Assembly (NCBI GenBank): GCA_964593895.1
Contig: CAZQKL010000114.1
Coordinates: forward strand, 1-5,858
Length of the DNA stretch: 5,858 nt
Source: CAZQKL01 sp964593895 [NCBI: uncultured bacterium]
Lineage (GTDB): Bacteria; DYJV01
Direction: 5' to 3'
Below the pieces are notes generated by a model. That model saw only the letters and a program-made list of their open reading frames with translations, was not told where the DNA came from and made no database searches. Positions 1 through 5,858 of the stretch are shown here, piece after piece. Made by a program: the position numbers and the translations under genes. How positions within the stretch are numbered: the stretch's first letter is position 1; each line of letters begins with the position of its first letter.

Positions 1-1233
1 CCAGTTCCTTATGAAAATGAAAAAGCTATCCTTGTAACTTGGGTTGATATAGATGAAAAGAAAAGATTAAGTGAATTAATTGAAAAAGAAAGGATTGAAA
101 AACAGAAAGAGATTATTAAATCGGAAAAATTAAAGTCATTAGGAATATTAGCTGGAGGTATTGCCCACGATTTTAATAATATTTTAACTGGAATTTATGG
201 AAATATATCAATTGCAAAGCTAAAAGCAAAAGATGAAAAAATAAAAAGAATTTTAGAAAGAGCAGAAAAATCAATTGAAAAAGCAACTTCATTATCTAAA
301 CAACTTTTTGTTTTTTCAAAAGGTGGTTCTCCAGTTTTAGAAGAAGTTGATATTAAAAATTTAATTGAAGATGTTGTAAAATTTCATGTAAGAGGAAAAA
401 ATATTCAAGCAATTTTTGATTTTGAAAAAGATTTATGGGAAGTTAAAGGTGATAAAGGTCAATTAAGTGAGGTATTTGCAAATTTAACAATAAATTCAAT
501 TCAAGCAATGAAAAATAAAAAAGAAGGTGGAAAAATTTATGTTAAAGTTGAAAATTGTGTAAATCCAAATGAAGATTTAAAAGGGAAATTTTTAAAGATA
601 ATATTTCAAGATGAAGGAGAGGGTATCCCTGAAGATATTATTGATAAAATATTTGACCCTTATTTTACTACAAAAGAAAAAGGCTCTGGTCTTGGTTTAT
701 CAATTGTTTATTCAATTATTAAAAAACATAATGGGTTAATTTTAGTTGATTCTAAAGTAGGTGAAGGAACGAAATTTACAATTTATCTACCTGCAGTTGA
801 GAAAATTTTAAATAAAAAAGAAAATAAGAAAGAAAAATCTTTTGAAAATGTCAAACAAGTTAAAAAGTTAAATATTTTAGTTATTGAAGATGATGAAAAT
901 GTTAAAGATACAATAAAAAATATGTTAGAACTTTTAGGGTATGATTGCAAAATTGTTGCAAATCCTGAAAAAGCAGTTGAAATTTATAAAAAGGAAAAAT
1001 TTGATTTAGTAATTATTGATTTAACTTTACCAGGATACAAAAGTGGTGAATTAATTTTAAAAGATTTAAAAGAGATTGACCCAAATGTGAAAGCAATTGT
1101 TACAAGTGGTTATACAGAAAGTGATGTTGTGGTAAAATTTAAAGATTACGGATTTTCTGGAATTTTAACAAAGCCTTTTTTAATTGATGATTTGAAAAAA
1201 GCCATTGAAAAAGCTGTTTATTCACCAAGATAA
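1..1233 (+). CDS. Hybrid sensor histidine kinase / response regulator, 5'-truncated by window edge
   Basis: The frame is open from base 1 to the TAA at 1231-1233 (410 residues visible), so the N-terminus lies outside the window. In order, the residues show the end of a PAS/PAC domain (VTWVDIDEKKR, about 12-22), a charged coiled-coil linker (about 23-47), a HisKA dimerisation domain with phospho-acceptor His56 in LAGGIAHDFNN, and a HATPase_c domain. The ATPase has an N-box around Asn161-Met170, a G1 box DEGEGI from Asp204, an F-box DPYFTT at 219-224 and a G2 box GSGLGL at 228-233. A C-terminal receiver domain (about 290-410) has acidic residues Glu296, Asp297 and Asp298, phospho-acceptor Asp340, Ser369 and Lys391. 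All catalytic residues are present, so autophosphorylation and relay to the receiver are expected. No DNA-binding output domain is visible. The ATG at 508 is internal, at N-box Met170, and is not the start. The signal sensed and the partner are unknown; nothing ties it functionally to the convergent liv operon. Confidence 0.93.
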   Translation, partial: PVPYENEKAILVTWVDIDEKKRLSELIEKERIEKQKEIIKSEKLKSLGILAGGIAHDFNNILTGIYGNISIAKLKAKDEKIKRILERAEKSIEKATSLSKQLFVFSKGGSPVLEEVDIKNLIEDVVKFHVRGKNIQAIFDFEKDLWEVKGDKGQLSEVFANLTINSIQAMKNKKEGGKIYVKVENCVNPNEDLKGKFLKIIFQDEGEGIPEDIIDKIFDPYFTTKEKGSGLGLSIVYSIIKKHNGLILVDSKVGEGTKFTIYLPAVEKILNKKENKKEKSFENVKQVKKLNILVIEDDENVKDTIKNMLELLGYDCKIVANPEKAVEIYKKEKFDLVIIDLTLPGYKSGELILKDLKEIDPNVKAIVTSGYTESDVVVKFKDYGFSGILTKPFLIDDLKKAIEKAVYSPR

Positions 1234-1240
1234 GCTTTTT
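1208..1240. terminator. Possible bidirectional hairpin terminator at the convergent gene ends
   Basis: AAAAAGCT at 1208-1215 is a perfect inverted repeat of AGCTTTTT at 1233-1240, an 8-bp stem with a 17-nt loop. A run of seven T (1236-1242) follows on the + strand, and an A-run on the 5' side gives a U-tract on the opposite transcript. It covers the stop codons of both the kinase and livF. The stem is mostly A-U and the loop is long, so it would be weak. A competing 5-bp hairpin (1233-1237 with 1245-1249) is also possible. In such AT-rich DNA chance pairing is a real alternative. Confidence 0.3.
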
Positions 1241-1922
1241 TTACAAGCTCATTTGTTAATAATTCCTTTGCAGTTCCTTCAATTGTAATTTTCCCTGTTT
1301 CAATTACATACCCTCTTGTAGCAATTTGCAAAGCCATATTCGCATTCTGTTCTACAAGAAGAATTGGTGTTCCTTTTTTGTTAATTTCAATTATTGTTTC
1401 AAAAATTTTTTCCACAATTTTTGGTGCAAGACCGAGGGAAGGCTCATCAAGTAGAAGAACTTTTGGATTTGTCATTAATCCTCTTGCAATTGCAAGCATC
1501 TGCTGTTCACCACCACTCATTGTTCCAGCAAGCTGATTTAATCTTTCTTTTAAAATTGGAAAAAGTGAAAAAACCCATTCTAAATCTCTTTCAATTTCCT
1601 CTTTCTCTTTTCTAATGTAAGCTCCAAGAATTAAATTTTCTTTAACTGTCAAATCTGGGAAAATTCTTCTTCCTTCAGGAACTTGTACAATTCCCATTTT
1701 AACTATTTCTTGTGGTGGATGATTTGTTATATCTTTTCCATTAAAAAATATTTTTCCAGTTTTTGGTTTAATAATCCCACTTATTGTTAAAAGAGTTGTG
1801 GTCTTTCCAGCTCCATTTGCTCCAATTAAACATACGATTTCATGTTCCCCAACTTTTAAATTTATACCTTTTAAAGCTTCAATTTTCCCATAAAATGTAT
1901 GAATATCTTGAAGTTCAAGCAC
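1218..1922 (-). CDS. livF: LivF-type branched-chain amino acid ABC transporter ATP-binding protein
   Basis: This is the second ATPase of a LivHMGF importer; it would sit on the cytoplasmic face of the permease pair and hydrolyse ATP as a heterodimer with LivG. Numbered from the TTG at 1931 (237 aa, the length of E. coli LivF), it has Walker A GANGAGKT at 37-44, Q-loop Gln83 followed by the LivF-typical PEGRRIF, signature MSGGEQQ at 138-144, Walker B LLLDEP at 159-164, and VEQN at 193-196. In that last motif Gln takes the place of the usual switch His, as is normal in LivF. The C-terminus AYLGE is also typical. I prefer the GTG at 1920-1922 (234 aa) because AAAGG ends 9 nt before it, whereas the same purine run touches the TTG at 1929-1931. 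It overlaps the livG end by 8 nt (17 nt with the TTG) and converges on the kinase gene with a 16-nt overlap. Confidence 0.95.
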   Translation of the reverse strand: MLELQDIHTFYGKIEALKGINLKVGEHEIVCLIGANGAGKTTTLLTISGIIKPKTGKIFFNGKDITNHPPQEIVKMGIVQVPEGRRIFPDLTVKENLILGAYIRKEKEEIERDLEWVFSLFPILKERLNQLAGTMSGGEQQMLAIARGLMTNPKVLLLDEPSLGLAPKIVEKIFETIIEINKKGTPILLVEQNANMALQIATRGYVIETGKITIEGTAKELLTNELVKKAYLGE

Positions 1923-3051
1923 TTTCTGCAACCTTTCCCAAATATGCTTCTATTACTTTTGGATTGTTTTTTATATCTTCAGGTTTTCCTTCTGCTATTT
2001 TTTTCCCATAATCAAGAACAATTATTCTATCTGAAATATTCATTACAAGTTTCATGTCATGTTCAATTAAAATTACAGTTGTGCCATCGTCTCTTATTTT
2101 TCTAATTAAGTCCAATAGATTTTGAGTTTCAACAGGATTCATTCCTGCTGCTGGTTCATCAAGAAGGAGGAGTTTAGGATTTAAAGCAAGGGCTCTTGCT
2201 ATTTCAAGTTTTCTCTGTTCTCCATAAGGAAGATTAGATGCTGTAAAATTTGCATATTCCTTTAAGCCAACATAATCAAGAATTTCAAAAGCTTTTTTTA
2301 TAAATTTTTCCTCCTCCTTTTTCTTATGTGGAGTATTTAACAATACTTGTGGCACATTTTCATGAATTGAATTATGAAAACCAATTAAAACATTATCAAG
2401 TACAGTTAAATTCTGAAAAAGTCTAATATTCTGAAAAGTTCTTGCAATCCCCTGAATTGCAATTTTATCTGCTTCAATAAATTCTCCAAAAAGATTTTTT
2501 GTTTTTCTTCTATTGAAATAATAGTAAAAAAGAATTGAAATAAAAGAAATTAAAATAGCTGGAATTATTAATTTTCTTGTAAATGCGAAAAATATTGCAA
2601 ATGCTGTGTCAAAAAAAAGAATAATTGAATTAAATCCCTTTGCCCAAATTACTCTTGAATTCATTCTTATTGAAGTGTAAATCCTAAACAGAGTTACAAA
2701 TATTAAAAAGAGAGTAAATTCAAGTTTAAATGTTGCGTAATTGTGATAAATTAGGTAAAAATAAATTCCTATAAAAATTGAATATATTCCAAATAAAATT
2801 GAGATTAATTTTAACTTTTTAAAATCTTCAGGATTATCTTCAGGAACTATTTCCCTTCCTTCAAATATTATGCTTCCTTTTGTTGGTTTCAATAATCCTG
2901 TAAGCATGTTAAAAAGAGTAGTTTTTCCAGCACCATTTGGACCAATAATTGATAAAATTTCACCCTTTTTAACTTCAAAAGTTACATTATCAACAGCTCT
3001 TACACCACCAAAATCTTTTGTTAAATTATGAACTTTTAAAATTTCGGTCAT
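1915..3051 (-). CDS. livG: LivG-type ABC transporter ATP-binding protein with a membrane-type insertion
   Basis: This is the first ATPase of the importer, 378 aa against about 255 for ordinary LivG. The ATPase parts are canonical: Walker A GPNGAGKT at 37-44, Q-loop Gln207 in GIARTFQNIRLF, the LivG-type signature LPYGEQR at 274-280, Walker B LLLLDEP at 294-300 followed by AAGMNP, and switch His331 in LIEHDM. The C-terminal AYLGK is standard for LivG. The extra length lies between Ile68 and Lys196, where ordinary LivG has only a short loop, and contains about four hydrophobic helices (separate entry). The frame is unbroken and the motifs on both sides are intact, so this looks like a functional gene and not a frameshift or fusion error. 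The ATG at 3049-3051 gives the expected N-terminus (MTEILKVHNLTKDFGG). It lies 26 nt inside the DUF5615 gene and has no visible Shine-Dalgarno sequence, so its translation is probably coupled to the gene upstream. Confidence 0.93.
   Translation of the reverse strand: MTEILKVHNLTKDFGGVRAVDNVTFEVKKGEILSIIGPNGAGKTTLFNMLTGLLKPTKGSIIFEGREIVPEDNPEDFKKLKLISILFGIYSIFIGIYFYLIYHNYATFKLEFTLFLIFVTLFRIYTSIRMNSRVIWAKGFNSIILFFDTAFAIFFAFTRKLIIPAILISFISILFYYYFNRRKTKNLFGEFIEADKIAIQGIARTFQNIRLFQNLTVLDNVLIGFHNSIHENVPQVLLNTPHKKKEEEKFIKKAFEILDYVGLKEYANFTASNLPYGEQRKLEIARALALNPKLLLLDEPAAGMNPVETQNLLDLIRKIRDDGTTVILIEHDMKLVMNISDRIIVLDYGKKIAEGKPEDIKNNPKVIEAYLGKVAESA
1932..1939 (-). promoter_or_regulatory. Ribosome binding site deciding the livF start
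   Basis: On the mRNA strand this reads GGGAAAGG, the clearest purine-rich Shine-Dalgarno-like run before any gene here. It lies inside the last codons of livG. Its spacing is 9 nt to the GTG at 1922 but 0 nt to the TTG at 1931, which favours the GTG. Confidence 0.45.
2473..2841 (-). other. About 123-residue hydrophobic insertion inside the LivG nucleotide-binding domain
   Basis: LivG residues about 71-193 have no counterpart in ordinary LivG. Hydrophobic stretches lie at about 81-102, 109-127, 140-157 and 160-179. The positive charges alternate: Lys78, Lys79 and Lys81 come before helix 1; Arg123, Arg129, Arg133 and Lys138 lie between helices 2 and 3; Arg181, Arg182, Lys183 and Lys185 follow helix 4; the loop after helix 1 carries few charges. 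By the positive-inside rule this gives a four-helix unit with both ends in the cytoplasm, which suits a cytoplasmic ATPase domain. GC is about 21% over 2521-2820 by hand count, against about 35% in the livG row containing Walker A. I do not recognise the fold. Boundaries are good to about 10 residues. Confidence 0.75.
2824..2845. repeat. Short direct repeat at the edge of the livG insertion
   Basis: ATCTTCAGGA occurs at 2824-2833 and again at 2836-2845 (+ strand), a 12-nt period. On the coding strand it encodes the doubled Pro-Glu-Asp in PEDNPEDF (LivG residues 70-77), exactly where the extra segment begins. It may be a small tandem duplication; no matching copy was found at the other junction near 2473. 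Confidence 0.6.
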
Positions 3052-3421
3052 TTTTTTGATTTTTTATTCTAATTTTTTTGTTTGATATGATTATTATGCT
3101 ATTATCAATTTCTTCAAAATTTATTTTTTTCAATGCATTTAAAATTTTTATTTTCATATCTTTTATTTTTTGGTTTTTAAATCTGCAAATAATTCTAATT
3201 CCTTTTAAGGGAAATTTAATTATATCTAAAAAATCTAAATCAAATGTAATAATGTAAAAATTATTTTTTAAAGCATAATTATAAATTATCTCATCAGGTT
3301 TACCCTGTAGTTTTTTATTTTTTATTATCAATTCGCTATCAGGAAATAAGTTTTTAATTTCTATTCCAATACTTAAAGGCATATTTTCATCAATCAGAAA
3401 TTTCAATTTCTTTTTCTTCAT
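3026..3421 (-). CDS. DUF5615 PIN-like protein, putative toxin of a DUF433/DUF5615 pair
   Basis: From the ATG at 3419-3421 the protein has 131 residues. The start LKFLIDENMP (6-15) is the hallmark N-terminus of DUF5615 (COG4634), a PIN-like fold. The candidate metal-binding acidic residues are present: Asp11/Glu12, Asp43/Glu44 in GKPDEII, and Asp61/Asp63 in ITFDLDF. Family knowledge suggests an RNase toxin, but activity has rarely been shown, so this is inference. A GTG at 3437-3439 would add six residues; I prefer the ATG because the domain begins just after it. The start lies 32 nt inside the DUF433 gene and the stop 26 nt inside livG, and no Shine-Dalgarno is visible, so translation is probably coupled on both sides. 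The last 20 residues are a Lys/Asn/Arg-rich tail. GC is about 18% over 3061-3420, the lowest in the window, which is compatible with relaxed constraint or acquisition from elsewhere. Confidence 0.8.
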   Translation of the reverse strand: MKKKKLKFLIDENMPLSIGIEIKNLFPDSELIIKNKKLQGKPDEIIYNYALKNNFYIITFDLDFLDIIKFPLKGIRIICRFKNQKIKDMKIKILNALKKINFEEIDNSIIIISNKKIRIKNQKNDRNFKSS

Positions 3422-3614
3422 AATTAAGAATTTTAGCACCTAATTCAAAAGCTTCTCTTATATGCTCTAAAGTAAGTTGTGGATAATTTTTTAAAATGTT
3501 TTCCACTGTTTCTCCAGAAGACAATAATTCTAAAATTAATACAACAGGAATTCTTGTATTTTTGAAAACAGGTTTATACCCAAATGATGTTTTTTTATAT
3601 GTAATGTATTTCAT
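3390..3614 (-). CDS. DUF433 family protein, putative antitoxin
   Basis: This small protein of 74 residues covers the normal DUF433 (COG2442) length. The family core is recognisable: YKPVFKNTRIPV at 13-24 matches the usual G-x-P-x-x-x-GTRIPV pattern, with Asn19 where Gly is usual. It is followed by ILELLSSGETVENIL (27-41) and YPQLTLEHIREA (44-55), which form the predicted helix-turn-helix. DUF433 proteins are commonly found directly before DUF5615 genes and are regarded as the DNA-binding antitoxin half of a putative type II pair; the next gene here is indeed DUF5615. The ATG at 3612-3614 shares bases with the livM TGA stop (3611-3613), a 4-nt ATGA overlap typical of translational coupling. 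The TGA stop at 3390-3392 lies 32 nt inside the DUF5615 frame. The C-terminal tail is acidic (about 65-74) and may contact the toxin. No operator palindrome stood out upstream, which is livM coding sequence. Confidence 0.82.
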   Translation of the reverse strand: MKYITYKKTSFGYKPVFKNTRIPVVLILELLSSGETVENILKNYPQLTLEHIREAFELGAKILNYEEKEIEISD

Positions 3615-4549
3615 TTTTTATTTTCTCGTGTAAATGGGATTAGTCCATTTGGTCTAAATCGCATCATTATTACAAGTAAAGCTCCAAAAATTAAGTATCT
3701 TGCTTCAACAAATTGTTGTGGTAAAATATTACGCAAAATCTCAGTTAAAGGAATTAAAACAAGAGTTCCAAGAATAACTCCCCAAACATTTCCCATTCCT
3801 CCAAAAACAATTAAGCATAAAATTAATATTGATTCCCAGAATTTAAACATATCTGGATGAATAAATCTGAACCATCTTGCATAAAAAGCACCACCAATTG
3901 CTCCGATAGATGCACTTATTGCAAAAGCAAGAACTTTATATCTTACAAGATTAACGCCACAGCATTGTGCAGCAATTTCATCTTCCCTTATTGCAAACCA
4001 TGCTCTACCAATTTTTGAATTTTCAAGTCTTTTTATTAACATTAAAATAATCAAAAATAACCCAAAAATTATGTAATAATATTGCCATTCTTTTGTCAAA
4101 GCATGTCCAAAAAAAGTAATTGGAGGAATTCCTGTTACCCCCATTGGGCCTCTTGTTAGCCATATTTCATTTCTTATTATTAAAACAACAAGTTCAGCAA
4201 ATCCAAATGTTACAATTGCAAAATAATCACCTGTTAACCTTAAGGTAGGAGTTCCAAGTAAAATCCCTGATAAAGCACCAGCAATAATGCACAATGGTAT
4301 TAAACTCCAGAAATTCCAGCCAAAATGGACTGAAATTAATCCACAAACATATGCTCCTATTCCATAAAAACCAACATAACCTAAATCAAGTAATCCTGCA
4401 AAACCAACAATTATATTTAAACCAAGTGCAAGTATCATATAAAGCACAGTTAATGTAGCAACTCTTAAAACATAATCTATCCCCTGAAATGGAATTAAAG
4501 GAAGCAAAATTCCAATTATTAGCCCTATGATTTTTACATAATTTTTCAT
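3611..4549 (-). CDS. livM: LivM-type branched-chain amino acid ABC transporter permease
   Basis: This is a 312-residue inner-membrane permease, one of the two that form the translocation pore with LivH. Family signatures include GLNIIVGFAGLLDLGYVGFY (43-62), the loop with WLTRGPMGVTGIPP (130-143), GRAWFAIREDEIAAQCCGVN (181-200), which corresponds to the cytoplasmic coupling region facing the ATPases, and FGGMGNVWGVILG (249-261). The C-terminal RFRPNGLIP (297-305) is also typical. I see about eight to nine hydrophobic segments. It lacks the long N-terminal extension of E. coli LivM, as do many LivM homologues of about 300 residues. The ATG at 4547-4549 follows the livH TAG with a 2-nt gap. A TGGA about 13 nt upstream is the only, poor, Shine-Dalgarno candidate. 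Its stop overlaps the DUF433 start by 4 nt; in standard operons livG would come next. Confidence 0.96.
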   Translation of the reverse strand: MKNYVKIIGLIIGILLPLIPFQGIDYVLRVATLTVLYMILALGLNIIVGFAGLLDLGYVGFYGIGAYVCGLISVHFGWNFWSLIPLCIIAGALSGILLGTPTLRLTGDYFAIVTFGFAELVVLIIRNEIWLTRGPMGVTGIPPITFFGHALTKEWQYYYIIFGLFLIILMLIKRLENSKIGRAWFAIREDEIAAQCCGVNLVRYKVLAFAISASIGAIGGAFYARWFRFIHPDMFKFWESILILCLIVFGGMGNVWGVILGTLVLIPLTEILRNILPQQFVEARYLIFGALLVIMMRFRPNGLIPFTRENKK

Positions 4550-4551
4550 AT

Positions 4552-5457
4552 CTAAACTTTTTCCACTCTTTTTTTACCCATTAAACCAGCTGGATTAAAC
4601 AAAATAACAAAAATCATAACCGCATATGCAATTCCATGTCTGTATGCACTTGAAATATAACCAGCACCAATAGTTTCTGCCATCCCAAGAACAATTCCGC
4701 CAAGCATAGCACCTGGAACTGAACCTATTCCACCTAAAACAGCTGCAGCAAATGCCTTAATTCCAGCAATGTATCCCATCATTGGATAAATTGAATTATA
4801 ATACATTCCAATAAAAATTCCAGCAACACCAGCAAGAGCTGAACCAAGAGCAAATGTAAATGAAATAACTCTATTAACATCAATTCCCATAAGTGCTGCA
4901 GCTCTTTTATCCTGAGCAATTGCCCTCATTGCTGTGCCAATTTTTGTTTTATGAATTATTAAATGAAGGGCAATCATTAAAATTATTGATAATACAATAA
5001 TTACAACTTGAAGATATGACACAGTTAAAAAAACATTTTTTATATGTTCATTTGGAAGATTTATAAACAATTTTCTGAAAAAAGAAGGAATTAAATTGGC
5101 TGAATATCTTTTAATGTCTGCTCCCCATATTAAAAGTGCCATATTTTCAAAAAAAATGCTCATACCAATTGCGGTTATTAATGCTGCAAGTCTTTCTGAG
5201 TATCTTACTGGTCTATAAGCAATTATATCAAGTAAAATTCCCACAATTATACAACAGAAAACTGCTAAAATAAATGAGGGAAGAAAAGGAACACCAAAAT
5301 TTAAAAATGTATACATAAAAAAAGCACCAAGCATATAAATATCGCCATGGGCAAAGTTTATAAGTTCTATTACCCCATACACAAGAGTATAGCCCACAGC
5401 GATTAAAGCATAAACACAACCTAAAACAAGACCATTTACAAGCTGTTGAAGTAGCAT
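4552..5457 (-). CDS. livH: LivH-type branched-chain amino acid ABC transporter permease
   Basis: This is a 301-residue inner-membrane permease that pairs with LivM. It starts with the classic LivH N-terminus LLQQLVNGLVLGCVYALIAV (2-21), then GYTLVYGVIELINFAHGDIY (22-41), ALITAIGMSIFFEN (92-105), the cytoplasmic coupling segment GTAMRAIAQDKRAAALMGID (174-193), and AFAAAVLGGIGSVPGAMLGG (235-254). It ends in the typical FNPAGLMGKKR (287-297). Length is normal for the family and about eight hydrophobic helices are visible. The ATG at 5455-5457 lies 6 nt after the stop of the binding-protein gene; the purine content just before it is weak (AAAG), so translation probably follows from the upstream gene. 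Substrate specificity cannot be read from the permease alone. Confidence 0.96.
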   Translation of the reverse strand: MLLQQLVNGLVLGCVYALIAVGYTLVYGVIELINFAHGDIYMLGAFFMYTFLNFGVPFLPSFILAVFCCIIVGILLDIIAYRPVRYSERLAALITAIGMSIFFENMALLIWGADIKRYSANLIPSFFRKLFINLPNEHIKNVFLTVSYLQVVIIVLSIILMIALHLIIHKTKIGTAMRAIAQDKRAAALMGIDVNRVISFTFALGSALAGVAGIFIGMYYNSIYPMMGYIAGIKAFAAAVLGGIGSVPGAMLGGIVLGMAETIGAGYISSAYRHGIAYAVMIFVILFNPAGLMGKKRVEKV

Positions 5458-5463
5458 ATTAAT

Positions 5464-5858
5464 TTACTTTAATTGAATTTTTGCTCCAACCCATTTTCCA
5501 TGTTTTATTACTTTAATAAATGCAGGTTTTAAGCAATCACCATTTTTATCAAAATAGGTTGCTCCTGTAACTCCATGAAAAGCTTTTTCTGGAGAATTAA
5601 TGCTTGCAAGATAATCTCTAATCTTTTCTCTATTTTTTCCTGCATGTTTTATTGCTTCTGCTGCAAGCATTACCGCATCATAAGTATTTGCAGCAAACCA
5701 GTTTGGAACAGAATGAAATTTTTTCTTATACAGTTCAATAAATTCTTTTGCTTCAGGTCCAGCTTTGTCTGGAATAAATGGAGTGGTTATCATTAATCCT
5801 TCAGCATCTGGATTTTGAAGCATAATTTTATCATCAAGTCCATCTGCTCCCATAAATT
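5464..5858 (-). CDS. livK: LivJ/LivK-like substrate-binding protein (Peripla_BP_6), C-terminal part, truncated by window edge
   Basis: The frame runs from the TAA at 5464-5466 to the right edge with no start needed. The ATG at 5851-5853 is internal, because the codon before it gives the family pattern F-M-G-A-D-G. About 131 C-terminal residues are visible out of a usual 370-400. Counting from that Met, they include GLMITTPFIPD (19-29), an ANTYDAVMLAAEAIKHAG run (55-72, the helix after the hinge), and VTGATYFDKNGD (95-106) followed by FIKVIKHGKWV (112-122), all typical of HAAT-family type I periplasmic binding proteins. It would capture the substrate outside the membrane and deliver it to LivHM. 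The signal peptide or lipobox and most ligand contacts lie beyond the edge, so substrate cannot be judged. The gene is followed by livH after 6 nt, which fits the standard livK-H-M-G-F order. Confidence 0.92.
   Translation of the reverse strand, partial: FMGADGLDDKIMLQNPDAEGLMITTPFIPDKAGPEAKEFIELYKKKFHSVPNWFAANTYDAVMLAAEAIKHAGKNREKIRDYLASINSPEKAFHGVTGATYFDKNGDCLKPAFIKVIKHGKWVGAKIQLK

Noticed and set aside
508-1233. A separate 241-residue kinase/receiver gene starting at ATG 508
   Set aside because: The same frame is open back to base 1 and encodes the HisKA domain with its His; Met at 508 is inside the ATPase N-box, so it is an internal residue.
1394-2105. Open frames on the + strand at 1394-1615, 1784-2011 and 1899-2105
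   Set aside because: They lie antisense to livF and livG, have no recognisable domain, and have the Leu/Phe-rich composition expected from complementing AT-rich coding DNA.
2473-2841. An insertion sequence, intron or frameshift as the cause of the long livG
   Set aside because: The segment is in frame without stops, no transposase or terminal inverted repeats are seen, and the ATPase motifs on both sides are complete; a protein-level insertion fits better.
5228-5419. 63-residue open frame on the - strand
   Set aside because: It is a Cys/Tyr/Phe-rich frame-shifted reading inside livH, whose own frame matches its family throughout.
5575-5796. 73-residue open frame on the + strand
   Set aside because: It lies opposite the well-supported substrate-binding protein gene and has no domain.
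1-5858. tRNA or rRNA genes, riboswitches, CRISPR arrays
   Set aside because: Nearly every base is in a supported coding frame; no cloverleaf, conserved RNA core or spaced repeat array was seen by eye. A covariance-model scan would be needed to exclude small RNAs.

Overview
This window comes from an AT-rich bacterial genome. Hand counts give roughly 33-35% GC in the conserved transporter genes and about 20% or less in some other stretches. Lys/Ile/Asn-rich proteins, A/T-ending codons, tightly packed overlapping genes and weak Shine-Dalgarno signals fit a streamlined, low-GC, possibly uncultured or thermophilic lineage. The sequence alone does not fix the phylum.

Layout. Bases 1-1233 (+ strand) hold the 3' part of a hybrid sensor histidine kinase: PAS tail, HisKA, HATPase_c and receiver domain. 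Everything from 1218 to the right edge is on the - strand and reads as one operon, in transcription order: substrate-binding protein (3' part, 5858-5464), livH (5457-4552), livM (4549-3611), a DUF433 gene (3614-3390), a DUF5615 gene (about 3421-3026), livG (3051-1915) and livF (about 1922-1218). The kinase and livF converge and overlap by 16 nt at their stop codons. No gap is long enough to hold a separate promoter region; the operon promoter must lie beyond the right edge.

How the genes work together. The liv genes make a complete LivKHMGF-type (HAAT family) ABC importer: a periplasmic or tethered binding protein, two permeases (LivH, LivM) and two ATPases (LivG, LivF). Branched-chain amino acids are the default substrate guess, but relatives carry other amino acids, urea or amides. 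Two things break the standard pattern. First, a DUF433/DUF5615 pair, resembling an antitoxin with a PIN-like toxin, sits between livM and livG and is joined to both neighbours by overlapping reading frames. Second, LivG is about 120 residues longer than usual: a hydrophobic block with about four predicted membrane helices lies between Walker A and the Q-loop, while all ATPase motifs are intact. No RNA genes, CRISPR arrays or transposases were seen.
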